Part shown: positions 53,798 through 61,728 of the stretch, piece by piece
Layout of the letters: each line of letters begins with the position of its first letter
Position numbering within the stretch: the first letter of the stretch is position 1
Assembly: GCA_903945175.1 (NCBI GenBank)
Contig: CAJAUM010000121.1
Coordinates: 62,001-126,000, forward strand
DNA length: 64,000 bases
Direction of reading: 5' to 3'
From: an uncultured Bacteroidales bacterium
Lineage (GTDB): Bacteria > Bacteroidota > Bacteroidia > Bacteroidales > FEN-979
The notes under the pieces: model-generated
Database searches by the model: none
Told to the model about the DNA's origin: nothing
Seen by the model: the letters and a program-made list of their open reading frames with translations, nothing else
Program-made: the position numbers and the translations under genes

Positions 53798-54361
53798 ATG
53801 CTGGACACTTTAAATTCCATTGACCGGAGCCTCTTTTTTTTTCTGAACGGATTGCATTGTTCGTTTTTTGATCCGATCATGTTCTGGGGAACCAAAACGT
53901 TGACATGGTTGCCGCTCTATATTCTTTTGGTTTATCTTGTCTTTAGAAAGTATAAATGGCAGACCTTGTGGATACTGGTTTTCGCATCGGTCATGATTAT
54001 TTTAAGCGACCAACTCTCCAATGTTTTCAAAGATTGGGTGGGACGTCCTCGTCCGACACATGAACCTGGTCTGACAGGAATACACACGGTGAACGGATAC
54101 CTGGGTGGTCAGTATGGGTTCTATTCGGCCCATGCTTCTACCAACATGGCCGTTGCAATCTTCCTGATCCTCATCTTGAAAAACAGCTACAGCTATTTTT
54201 CCCCGCTCATTCTTTTATGGGCTGTATTTATGGCCTACACCCGCATATATCTGGGGTTGCATTATCCGGGTGATATTTTTGCAGGGTGGCTGGCTGGAGG
54301 TCTGATTGGCTTTTGTTCCGGTCTGTTTTGCATGCGTTTCGTTCGAACGCAACCGGATTAA
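53798..54361 (+). CDS. PAP2 family membrane phosphatase
   Basis: A 187-residue lipid phosphatase-like protein with five or six membrane helices. The three PAP2 motifs are present: KDWVGRPRP, SAHAST (with Ala-His replacing the usual PSGH form) and YTRIYLGLHYPGDI with the catalytic His and Asp. Members dephosphorylate undecaprenyl diphosphate or phosphatidic-acid-type lipids; lipid substrate is unknown. I chose ATG at 53798. A GTG at 53780, inside the heptamer array, would add six residues (VTKFFK), so the repeat could influence its start. Confidence 0.88.
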   Translation: MLDTLNSIDRSLFFFLNGLHCSFFDPIMFWGTKTLTWLPLYILLVYLVFRKYKWQTLWILVFASVMIILSDQLSNVFKDWVGRPRPTHEPGLTGIHTVNGYLGGQYGFYSAHASTNMAVAIFLILILKNSYSYFSPLILLWAVFMAYTRIYLGLHYPGDIFAGWLAGGLIGFCSGLFCMRFVRTQPD

Positions 54362-54418
54362 TTTCTATTCAACTTTATACCATTTTAGGGAAAACATGCG
54401 TTTATTGAGGGTATAAAA

Positions 54419-54991
54419 ATGCTAAAAATGAGAAAGATATTGAAAATCATAGTGTTAATAGTCATTGCCTTTTTTTGCAGTACAGCCAATACCTATTCAA
54501 AGGGGCCGTTGGATCCCGTGAAACTGGGAACCTGGACTGTGAATGCTGGAATTGGCCCGGGAACGCATGTGTTTGGCAATGGGGTTGGTTTTGGTCCGGC
54601 CTTTAAGGGATCCTTTGAAAAGGGGATGTTCGATCTTGGCCCGGGAGTGATTACACTGGGTGGAGAGGCGGCCGTCTCTTTTTTTAGTCAACATTACGGT
54701 GAAGACTGGAATGAAACCTGGGTTAACTTTATGTTTGGAGCACGAGCTGCCTACCATTACGGATGGGATGTTGAGGGGCTTGATACCTATGGCGGAGTTC
54801 CGCTGGGAATAGGGTTTTGTGCTCATTTCATGGATGAAAATCCTGGCAGTTGGGGATCTACTCCTGTATATCCTTACGTTGGGGTCTTCTTCGGCGCCTC
54901 TTACTTTTTTACAAAGTCTTTTGGTATCAATGGGGAGGTTGGATATAATTCAACCTATGCCAATATCGGGGTGATATTCAAGCTGAATTAA
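54419..54991 (+). CDS. small outer-membrane beta-barrel protein
   Basis: A 190-residue exported protein. Signal peptide (about residues 1-27, ending near TYSKG) followed by roughly eight strands rich in Gly and aromatic residues, for example WTVNAGIGPGTHVFG, ITLGGEAAVSFF, VNFMFGARAAYHYG, VYPYVGVFFGASYFF and the closing ANIGVIFKLN. This fits an OmpX/OmpA-type 8-stranded barrel. No family name or function can be assigned. Two ATGs, at 54419 and 54428, are possible starts. Confidence 0.72.
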   Translation: MLKMRKILKIIVLIVIAFFCSTANTYSKGPLDPVKLGTWTVNAGIGPGTHVFGNGVGFGPAFKGSFEKGMFDLGPGVITLGGEAAVSFFSQHYGEDWNETWVNFMFGARAAYHYGWDVEGLDTYGGVPLGIGFCAHFMDENPGSWGSTPVYPYVGVFFGASYFFTKSFGINGEVGYNSTYANIGVIFKLN

Positions 54992-54998
54992 TTGGAAA

Positions 54999-55460
54999 TC
55001 AATAGCCGTAAGCCCGTCCTTCGAATTTCGTAACCTTCACTTTCCATACATTGACCTCCCTGATGGCAGGGGGATTGAATTTGAAGTCACCTTTTGTGTA
55101 CTGGGCCATCACAATATGGAAAACCGCCATCTTTTCCTCGGGTTCTTTAATGAATTCAACCTCTCCGTAGCAAAGAACACTTCTGTATTTCATGCTCCAC
55201 GAGCAGGCGACCTGCTCATTTTGGTATCGCAAAAGGTGATCCGCAGTGAAATTGATGCACACCTCCGGATGTTCCTTCAGGATATCTATTTTCTTGCCAT
55301 GTTGTGCCCCATGCAGATAGATCACATCATCCTTAAAGCCAAAATTCATCGGGATCACATAGGGCTTGCCATGCAGATCGGTCATGGCGAGATGACACCA
55401 CTGGCTGCGCTGAATGACATCAAGGATCTCCCGTTTCTCAGAAATTACGCGTGTTCTCAT
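54999..55460 (-). CDS. pyridoxamine 5'-phosphate oxidase family protein (NimA-like)
   Basis: A 153-residue flavin-binding split-barrel protein. QRSQWCHLAMTDLHGKPYVIPMNFGFKDDVIYLHGA is typical of the NimA/PNPOx-like group, which bind FMN or heme and may reduce nitro compounds or other small molecules. It is not the biosynthetic PdxH enzyme, lacking its C-terminal motif. The start overlaps the end of the upstream holin-like gene by 23 bases on the same strand. Substrate is unknown. Confidence 0.85.
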   Translation of the reverse strand: MRTRVISEKREILDVIQRSQWCHLAMTDLHGKPYVIPMNFGFKDDVIYLHGAQHGKKIDILKEHPEVCINFTADHLLRYQNEQVACSWSMKYRSVLCYGEVEFIKEPEEKMAVFHIVMAQYTKGDFKFNPPAIREVNVWKVKVTKFEGRAYGY

Positions 55461-55797
55461 CGTGTTTGACTAAACGTTCCAACAAAGAAGATATAACCGA
55501 AAGGATAAAACTGAATATCAATGCCCACCAGAAACCATCTACTTTAAAACCATCTACCCATGCACCTGCGATCATGATGATGAATGCATTGATGACCAGC
55601 AGGAACAATCCGAAGGTGACAATGGTAAAAGGCAATGTCAAAAGAATCATCAATGGCTTCAGGAACACATTCAGCAGGCTGAGCACCAGCGCCACCAGCA
55701 GGGCGGTAAAGAATGAATTTACATGAATTCCAGGCAGCAGGTAGCTCCCCAACATGATGGCCACCGATGATATAATAAGTCTGAGAATAAAGGGCAT
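55438..55797 (-). CDS. phage-holin-family (YvlD-type) membrane protein
   Basis: A 119-residue protein with three or four membrane helices (about residues 4-22, 28-48, 56-78 and 88-108). It matches the Phage_holin_4_2/YvlD family: LPGIHVNSFFTALLVALVLSLLNVFLKP and ITLPFTIVTFGLF-like turn. Despite the name, the family is mostly chromosomal and of unknown role; nothing nearby is phage-derived. Start ATG at 55797. Confidence 0.85.
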   Translation of the reverse strand: MPFILRLIISSVAIMLGSYLLPGIHVNSFFTALLVALVLSLLNVFLKPLMILLTLPFTIVTFGLFLLVINAFIIMIAGAWVDGFKVDGFWWALIFSFILSVISSLLERLVKHDENTRNF

Positions 55798-55824
55798 ATG
55801 ATTTATGTTTTACGTTTTCACTGA

Positions 55825-55832
55825 CAAAGGTA
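55825..55832 (-). promoter_or_regulatory. probable -7 element for the holin-like/PNPOx pair
   Basis: The minus strand reads TACCTTTG, a match to TAnnTTTG, 28 bases before the holin-like ATG. Confidence 0.45.
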
Positions 55833-55914
55833 CATAAATTGGTTTTATTATGAATTGAAGTGATGAACCAGCTACTTCATCAGAGAGTCTGTATGAAATG
55901 TGAAAAATGTCATG

Positions 55915-55922
55915 TACATTTG
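55915..55922 (+). promoter_or_regulatory. probable -7 element of the xseA promoter
   Basis: TACATTTG matches TAnnTTTG, 37 bases before the chosen xseA ATG. Confidence 0.42.
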
Positions 55923-55959
55923 ATTGTTACAAACTGACGCTTCACTCCCCAACGCAATC

Positions 55960-57303
55960 ATGCCGGTAAAAGTAAATGAACGGACTATTTTTTCTCTTCT
56001 TGAGGTTACGCTCAGTATTCAAAAGACATTGGCGGAAAGATATACAAGCTCATTTTGGATAAAGGCGGAGATGAATAAACTGAACCTCTATCCTCAGTCC
56101 GGCCATTGTTATCCAGACCTGGTCGAAAAAACTGACGGCAAGATTGTGGCAGAAATACGATCAACCATCTGGAAAGATGATTTCCAGAGAATCAATGATA
56201 GTTTTCTGAATATTCTGCACGAACCGCTGAAAAACGGGATCAATATTCTTTTCTGCGCAAAAATCTCCTTCCACCCGGTGCATGGCCTGAGCCTGAGGAT
56301 CATTGACATTGATCCGTCATGGTCGCTTGGTGAACTTGAAAAGGAAAAGCAACTGACCATTGAAAAAATAAAAAAGGATGGGTTGTTTGATGCCAATAGA
56401 TCACTTCTGTTGCCTTTGCTGCCAAAACGGATCGCTGTTATTTCCGTAGAAACAAGTAAAGGGTACGCCGATTTTCGCAAGGTCATCGATGACAATGGGT
56501 GGGGATACCGGTTCTTTCATATGCTTTTTCCGGCTTTGCTTCAAGGTGAAAACGCAGTAGAGTCGATCATCAGCGCACTCGAAAAAATCAGGAAGGTGAT
56601 GCAACACTTCGATGTTGTGGCCATTATCCGTGGAGGCGGGGGTGATGTCGGGTTGACATGTTACAATAATTACGCGCTTTCGAAGGCCATCGCCATGTTC
56701 CCGCTACCGGTCATCACGGGTATCGGGCATTCGACCAATGAGACGGTTACTGAAATGGTAGCCTTCAGAAATGCCATCACCCCGACCGACCTGGCAGATT
56801 ATCTTCTCCAGAAATTTCATAATTTTTCAGTTCCTGTGCAAAAGGCCCACGAAACGATCATCCAAAATTTTACAAGGAGGATAATGGATGAAAAATCAAA
56901 GATGTTGAATTCGGTACGCTATTTTAAATCCATCGCCATATCAGGGATTGCGCGGCGAAAAAATGAGGTGAAACATGTCACCATGAAGCTTCAGCAGCAG
57001 TCAAAATATTATGTGAACCAAAAGCGGGAAAGAGATATTCATCAGCAGGTTATCCGCCTCATCTCTGAAGTAAGAAACTTTTTCCGGCGGAAATTACAAA
57101 CCGTGACCGGAATTGAAAAGAACATTGATTTATTGAACCCGCTCAATATTTTAAAACGGGGTTACAGCATCACCCTGATCGATGGCAAGGTTTTGAAAAC
57201 AGTGGAGGATGTTCATGAAGGAACAACCCTGAGGACCATGCTCGCAGATGGAGATATTTTAAGCACAACCAAATCGGTTAATAAAACAGAAAGCCATGAA
57301 TAA
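55960..57303 (+). CDS. xseA: exodeoxyribonuclease VII large subunit
   Basis: A 447-residue XseA. The N-terminal OB domain is visible as FWIKAEMNKLNLYPQSGHCYPDLVEK; the catalytic domain follows with ISVETSKGYADF, VAIIRGGGGDVGLTCYNNY and PVITGIGHSTNETVTEM, then a long helical arm and the C-terminal segment ILKRGYSITLIDGKVL. With XseB it degrades single-stranded DNA to oligonucleotides. I chose ATG at 55960, which directly precedes PVKVNERTIFSL. Its end overlaps xseB by eight bases. Confidence 0.94.
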   Translation: MPVKVNERTIFSLLEVTLSIQKTLAERYTSSFWIKAEMNKLNLYPQSGHCYPDLVEKTDGKIVAEIRSTIWKDDFQRINDSFLNILHEPLKNGINILFCAKISFHPVHGLSLRIIDIDPSWSLGELEKEKQLTIEKIKKDGLFDANRSLLLPLLPKRIAVISVETSKGYADFRKVIDDNGWGYRFFHMLFPALLQGENAVESIISALEKIRKVMQHFDVVAIIRGGGGDVGLTCYNNYALSKAIAMFPLPVITGIGHSTNETVTEMVAFRNAITPTDLADYLLQKFHNFSVPVQKAHETIIQNFTRRIMDEKSKMLNSVRYFKSIAISGIARRKNEVKHVTMKLQQQSKYYVNQKRERDIHQQVIRLISEVRNFFRRKLQTVTGIEKNIDLLNPLNILKRGYSITLIDGKVLKTVEDVHEGTTLRTMLADGDILSTTKSVNKTESHE

Positions 57304-57490
57304 GGAGCCAAATTACACTGAAGCATACGATGAATTGATGCGCATCATAACCGAAATTGAAGGGGGAGATATCTCGGTGGATGAATTGTCTGAAAAGGTA
57401 AAAAGGGCGGCGCTGCTGATCAGGATCTGCAAAAATAAACTCACTTCAACAGAGGAAGAGGTCAACAGGATATTAAAAGAACTAGAATAA
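57296..57490 (+). CDS. xseB: exodeoxyribonuclease VII small subunit
   Basis: A 64-residue XseB: NYTEAYDELMRIITEIEGGDISVDELSEKV is the family core, two helices forming a coil that binds the XseA arm. It overlaps xseA by eight bases, and its 3' end overlaps the convergent radA by nine bases. Confidence 0.92.
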   Translation: MNKEPNYTEAYDELMRIITEIEGGDISVDELSEKVKRAALLIRICKNKLTSTEEEVNRILKELE

Positions 57491-58843
57491 CATCCTGTAA
57501 ACCTCCTCTATCTTTGCCACTGTAATTATTTGAATGGAATACCGCTTGAAATCCAGCCCTTTGGTATTGTACCTGGAGATAAAAATGCGTTCGAATCCCA
57601 GCTTGTCTGCTTCAGAGATTCGTTGTTCTACCCGGTTGATGGGCCTGATCTCCCCGCTTAGTCCGACTTCGGCTGCAAAGCATGTTTTTGAATCAACAGG
57701 CATATCCTGGTTTGACGAAAGTACGGCTGCAACCACCGCCAGGTCAATGGCCGGGTCTTCCACCTTAATTCCCCCGGCAATGTTGAGAAATACATCTTTG
57801 TGACCCAATCTGAAGCCGGAGCGTTTTTCAAGTACGGCCAGCAGCATGTTAAGTCGTCTTGCATCAAAGCCGGTGGTTGATCGCTGCGGAGTTCCGTAAA
57901 CGGCTGTGCTTACAAGGGCCTGGGTTTCAATAAGCATGGGGCGCTGGCCCTCCATCATGGCCGCAATCGCAATGCCGCTCACCGCCTCATCGCGCTGGCT
58001 GAGCAGTATTTCCGAAGGATTGGAAACTTCGCGCAATCCGGCATCATTCATCTCATAGATTCCAAGCTCGGAGGTAGATCCGAAACGGTTTTTCAGGGAG
58101 CGGAGGATCCGGTAGCCATAATTCCGGTCGCCTTCAAATTGCAGCACGGTGTCCACCATGTGTTCCAGGATTTTTGGTCCCGCAAGGCTGCCGTCCTTGG
58201 TGATGTGCCCGATCAGGAATACCGGGGTATTGGTGAGTTTTGAATATTTCTGCATCTCTGCAGCACACTCTTTAATCTGGGATACACTTCCTGCGGAAGA
58301 TTCAATAAGGTCGGTCTGAAGGGTTTGAATTGAATCGGCAATGATGATGCCGGGTTTCAGTGATTCAAGATGCTGAAAAATTGACTGGGTGTTTGTCTCG
58401 GTAAGGATGAAGCAGTTTTCGTTCGCAATGCCCAGCCGCTCGGCCCGCATCCGTATCTGCTGGTCGCTTTCCTCTCCGGTTATGTAAAGGATTTTCTGAT
58501 CGGAACATTTGAGGGCCACCTGCAACATCAGGGTTGATTTGCCAATGCCCGGTTCACCCCCGATCAATGTCAGGGAACCTGGCACAAGGCCCCCGCCCAG
58601 TACCCTGTTCAGCTCCTGATCATGCGTATTCATGCGTGCTTCGTGGCTGAAGGTAACGTCAGAAATTTTCACAGGAACTACCGACCTGCGATCGCCAAAT
58701 GCCGACTTCACCGATCCCTTTTCCTCGCGTTGAATTACCTCTTCCACAAAGGTGTTCCATTCACCACATGCATTGCACTTGCCCATCCATTTTGAGGACT
58801 GGGCGCCACAGTTTTGACAGAAAAAGGCGGTTTTGAGTTTCAT
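57482..58843 (-). CDS. radA: DNA repair protein RadA
   Basis: A 453-residue RadA (Sms), a RecA-like helicase that promotes branch migration in recombination. The N-terminal zinc finger has Cys9, Cys12, Cys23 and Cys26. Walker A GEPGIGKST lies at residues 96-104, the RadA-specific KNRFGSTSELG motif is present, and a Lon-like C-terminal domain ends the protein (DLAVVAAVLSS and FAAEVGLSGEIRP). Length is standard. It is the last gene of the panC unit; its start overlaps the end of rfaE2 by four bases. Confidence 0.97.
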   Translation of the reverse strand: MKLKTAFFCQNCGAQSSKWMGKCNACGEWNTFVEEVIQREEKGSVKSAFGDRRSVVPVKISDVTFSHEARMNTHDQELNRVLGGGLVPGSLTLIGGEPGIGKSTLMLQVALKCSDQKILYITGEESDQQIRMRAERLGIANENCFILTETNTQSIFQHLESLKPGIIIADSIQTLQTDLIESSAGSVSQIKECAAEMQKYSKLTNTPVFLIGHITKDGSLAGPKILEHMVDTVLQFEGDRNYGYRILRSLKNRFGSTSELGIYEMNDAGLREVSNPSEILLSQRDEAVSGIAIAAMMEGQRPMLIETQALVSTAVYGTPQRSTTGFDARRLNMLLAVLEKRSGFRLGHKDVFLNIAGGIKVEDPAIDLAVVAAVLSSNQDMPVDSKTCFAAEVGLSGEIRPINRVEQRISEADKLGFERIFISRYNTKGLDFKRYSIQIITVAKIEEVYRMLF

Positions 58844-59337
58844 AGGTGCACCTTATGCGCCAACTCAATAATATGGGTGGTTGAATACCCCTTGGTCAGT
58901 TCGATGGTCACCACCTTGCCCCCGCGGGCTTTTACAACATCGCTGCCTACGATCTCCTTGCCATCATAATCTTTTCCCTTCACCAGAATATCCGGTTGAA
59001 CGAGTTTGATCAGCTCTTGTGGCGTATCTTCACCAAACAGGATGATGCAATCAACAAAGGATAAGGCTGCCAGCGTGACGGCGCGTGCCTGTTCGTTGTT
59101 CACAGGCCTGTGGGCGCCCTTAATCCGGCGAACCGACTCATCGGAATTGAGGCCGACAATGAGAATATTTCCCAGATCGCGTGCTTTGGAAAGATATTCC
59201 ACGTGGCCAAGGTGCAACACATCAAAACAACCATTGCTGAAGACGATTTTTTTATCCTTAAAACGCCAGATGGCGATCTGTTTCTGAAGATGATCCCAGG
59301 TGAATATTTTTGACTCTATTAAGCTAAGACTTTCCAT
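58840..59337 (-). CDS. rfaE2: D-glycero-beta-D-manno-heptose 1-phosphate adenylyltransferase
   Basis: A 165-residue nucleotidyltransferase corresponding to the C-terminal half of E. coli HldE. FSNGCFDVLHLGHVEYL contains the HxGH nucleotide-binding motif, and the C-terminal KGYSTTHIIE matches the ISSTxxI-type motif. It makes ADP-heptose for the LPS inner core. The kinase half is not in the window and is presumably a separate gene. Its start overlaps the upstream membrane protein gene by 14 bases. Confidence 0.93.
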   Translation of the reverse strand: MESLSLIESKIFTWDHLQKQIAIWRFKDKKIVFSNGCFDVLHLGHVEYLSKARDLGNILIVGLNSDESVRRIKGAHRPVNNEQARAVTLAALSFVDCIILFGEDTPQELIKLVQPDILVKGKDYDGKEIVGSDVVKARGGKVVTIELTKGYSTTHIIELAHKVHL

Positions 59338-60367
59338 TTGTTTGTTTATTAAATGAAAGTAAGATCAATGAAATTCCACCCACCAGCAGGATCATGCCGG
59401 TTTGTGCAGTCCAGGCAATCCAGCCCAGGGCCATTCCTGTCGGGCGTAAAATGCCATACAGGGAAAGTGTCTCCTGAATAATCGCAGGATAGAGTCCGAT
59501 ACCTCCCGGAGTAACCATGATCCCGACGCTCCCCAAAACAAGGGAAGAGAGCCCGGCACCGGGTGTAAGTAAACTGGTCTCTGCAAAACAGAAGAAGCAG
59601 ACATAGAGCATAAGAAAGTAAAGGACCCAGATGGCCAGGGAATAAAAAATAAAAAGTCCCGGTTTTTTCATTTGGCTGAGCGATTTCAATCCTTCCCAGA
59701 AGCCGAGGATCAACCGTTTTATCTTGAGAAAAAAGCCTGAAGCTGCAATCTTTTTTCGCATCAGGAATAACAGGGAGAGGAGGATAAGGGCGAATGCCAC
59801 TGCTGAAACAATGAAAAGCTTGTTGAAAATCGGATTCTGGAACTTTTCAGCGAGTTTCGGATAGATATAGGTATTCAGGTAATGGCCTATGGTCCCTGCC
59901 TGTGTTACGATCATCAGCACAAAGAGCAGGATGAAAACGATCATGTCGATCGCCCTTTCTGTGATGACCGTGCCAAACGATTTGTTGAACGGGATGTTTT
60001 CATAACGGGCAAGGATTCCGCACCTGGTAACTTCGCCCAACCTCGGAAAGGCGAGGTTCGCAAAGTATCCAACCATCACGGCAAAAAAGGTGTTTTTCAG
60101 CGAAGGCTTATAACCCATGGGTTCGAAAAAGAGCATCCAGCGAAGTGAACGGAGTATATGACTGAGTATCCCCAAAACAATGGTAAGAATCACCCAGGAA
60201 TAATTTGCAATGCGGAACGAATAGAGAATCTGGCTTCGCTCCTGGGGAGTCAGGCCACGCAATGAGAGCCATATGATAAAGATTCCGAGTCCTAAAAACA
60301 GGATAAATTTTATGAATGTGACGGCCCGGTTATTTTTGGATATCTCTTCGGCTGGTATGATCGTCAT
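59324..60367 (-). CDS. lysylphosphatidylglycerol synthase TM region family protein (UPF0104)
   Basis: A 347-residue membrane protein with about seven or eight helices. Family landmarks are SHILRSLRWMLFFEPMGYKPS, FFAVMVGYFANLAFPRLGEVTRCGIL, and VTERAIDMIV, followed by LGSVGIMVTPGGIGLYPAIIQE near the end. Related proteins (AglD/MprF membrane domains) flip or modify lipids; the substrate here is unknown. Genes for pantothenate synthesis precede it and rfaE2 follows with an overlap. Start ATG at 60367. Confidence 0.88.
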   Translation of the reverse strand: MTIIPAEEISKNNRAVTFIKFILFLGLGIFIIWLSLRGLTPQERSQILYSFRIANYSWVILTIVLGILSHILRSLRWMLFFEPMGYKPSLKNTFFAVMVGYFANLAFPRLGEVTRCGILARYENIPFNKSFGTVITERAIDMIVFILLFVLMIVTQAGTIGHYLNTYIYPKLAEKFQNPIFNKLFIVSAVAFALILLSLLFLMRKKIAASGFFLKIKRLILGFWEGLKSLSQMKKPGLFIFYSLAIWVLYFLMLYVCFFCFAETSLLTPGAGLSSLVLGSVGIMVTPGGIGLYPAIIQETLSLYGILRPTGMALGWIAWTAQTGMILLVGGISLILLSFNKQTNGKS

Positions 60368-60369
60368 TG

Positions 60370-60732
60370 CTATTTTGTTTTACCCTTGGCAACCTTATTG
60401 TTTGAATCGACAAATGCAATGGATGGTTTGAATTTCTTTGCTGCTTCAAAATCCATGGTAGCGTAAGATACAATGATCACCAGGTCGTTGGGTAAAAACT
60501 TACGTGCAGCGGCTCCATTAAGACAAATAATGCCGCTTCCTTTCTCTCCTTTGATTACATATGTTTCAATCCGCTCGCCGTTGTTGATGTTCAAAACCTG
60601 AACTTTCTCAAATTCGATGAGGTTCGAGGCCTTCATCAGTGCTTCATCAATCGTTATACTACCCACATAATTGATGTCGGCGCCCGTGACAGTAGCACGA
60701 TGGATCTTCGATTTTAATACTTGAATTTGCAT
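60370..60732 (-). CDS. panD: aspartate 1-decarboxylase proenzyme
   Basis: A 120-residue PanD, which makes beta-alanine for pantothenate. The self-cleavage site YVGS gives Gly24-Ser25 when the second of two adjacent Met codons is used (60732), matching the canonical numbering; the first ATG at 60735 is also possible. VNINNGER-like [15 protein letters not shown] and NGAAARKF are conserved substrate-site features. It sits nine to twelve bases after panC and two bases before the UPF0104 gene. Confidence 0.95.
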   Translation of the reverse strand: MQIQVLKSKIHRATVTGADINYVGSITIDEALMKASNLIEFEKVQVLNINNGERIETYVIKGEKGSGIICLNGAAARKFLPNDLVIIVSYATMDFEAAKKFKPSIAFVDSNNKVAKGKTK

Positions 60733-60744
60733 CATGCTGCAAAA

Positions 60745-61596
60745 TTACGAAAAAAGTTCAACATTGTCGATCAGGCGAACGTTGCCCAGTAAAACCGCAG
60801 TAAAGGCCATGGCCTGTTGTTTGTGATTCCAATGCACGATCGGCATGAGGCTATCCTTGTCGCCGATTTCGAAATATTCGACCTTCAATGCAGGATCTTC
60901 CTCGATTTTTTTAATGGCCCACTCCCTTAACTCGGGCACAGGGATCTTCCCCACGCTATTCTTTACGTTTAACAAAATTTCATAGATTTTCGGAGCGAGA
61001 TTTCGCTCGGTGATGGTAAGGCGCATATTTCGCGAACTCATGGCCAATCCGTCAGGCTCCCTTACCGTGTCGCAGGGAATGATCTCGACAGGGATGGAAA
61101 GCGATTTTACCATATGGTTTATGATGGCGAGTTGCTGAAAATCTTTTTTTCCGAAGTAGGCCCGCGAGGGTTGGACGATATCGAACAACCTCTTTACAAC
61201 AATGGCAACCCCCCTGAAATGGCCAGGTCTGAATTTCCCCTCCATCACTTTATCAAGCATCCCGAATTCAATATCCAGGAAGGGGGTTTCATTTTCCGGA
61301 TACATCTCAGCAGCTTCCGGCGCAAAAAGTACATCACATCCATGCGCTTCAAGCAATTTTGCATCCGAATTCAGGGTTCTCGGATATTTTTCAAGGTCCT
61401 CCCTGTTGTTAAACTGAATGGGATTGACAAAAATGCTGCACGCCGTAAGATCATTCTCCGTATGCGATCGGTTCACGAGGGTCAGATGGCCTTGGTGCAG
61501 TGCACCCATGGTTGGTACAAACCCGATGCTTTTTCCTTCAGCTCTTTGACTGAGAAGGTAATTCTGCATTTCTGAGATGGTGGTAAACAGCTTCAT
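60745..61596 (-). CDS. panC: pantothenate synthetase
   Basis: A 283-residue PanC, condensing pantoate with beta-alanine using ATP. The nucleotide-binding motif is VPTMGALHQGHLTLV; other landmarks are SIFVNPIQFNNREDLEKYPRT, FRGVAIVVKRLFDIVQP and the KMSKS-like MSSRNMRL. I chose ATG at 61596 because MKLFTTISEM matches family starts; an upstream start would add six lysine-rich residues. It is the first gene of the pan-UPF0104-rfaE2-radA unit and divergent from the M1 peptidase. Confidence 0.95.
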   Translation of the reverse strand: MKLFTTISEMQNYLLSQRAEGKSIGFVPTMGALHQGHLTLVNRSHTENDLTACSIFVNPIQFNNREDLEKYPRTLNSDAKLLEAHGCDVLFAPEAAEMYPENETPFLDIEFGMLDKVMEGKFRPGHFRGVAIVVKRLFDIVQPSRAYFGKKDFQQLAIINHMVKSLSIPVEIIPCDTVREPDGLAMSSRNMRLTITERNLAPKIYEILLNVKNSVGKIPVPELREWAIKKIEEDPALKVEYFEIGDKDSLMPIVHWNHKQQAMAFTAVLLGNVRLIDNVELFS

Positions 61597-61687
61597 TTTA
61601 TTTTTTTTATCCACTGCAAAGGTGCAAAAAAAAACACTTTTGAAAAAAGGAATGGTTTTTCGGGCTTCGATTCTTATAGTTTTTTAA

Positions 61688-61695
61688 TACTTTTG
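61688..61695 (+). promoter_or_regulatory. probable -7 element of the M1 peptidase promoter
   Basis: TACTTTTG matches TAnnTTTG, 34 bases before the ATG at 61729. Confidence 0.45.
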
Positions 61696-61728
61696 ATCCT
61701 GATGTGAACATGCTAATATCCTGACATT

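Noticed and set aside
55438-55797. Prophage remnant suggested by a holin-family protein.
   Set aside because: This YvlD-like family is mostly chromosomal, and no phage structural, lysis or integrase gene is nearby.
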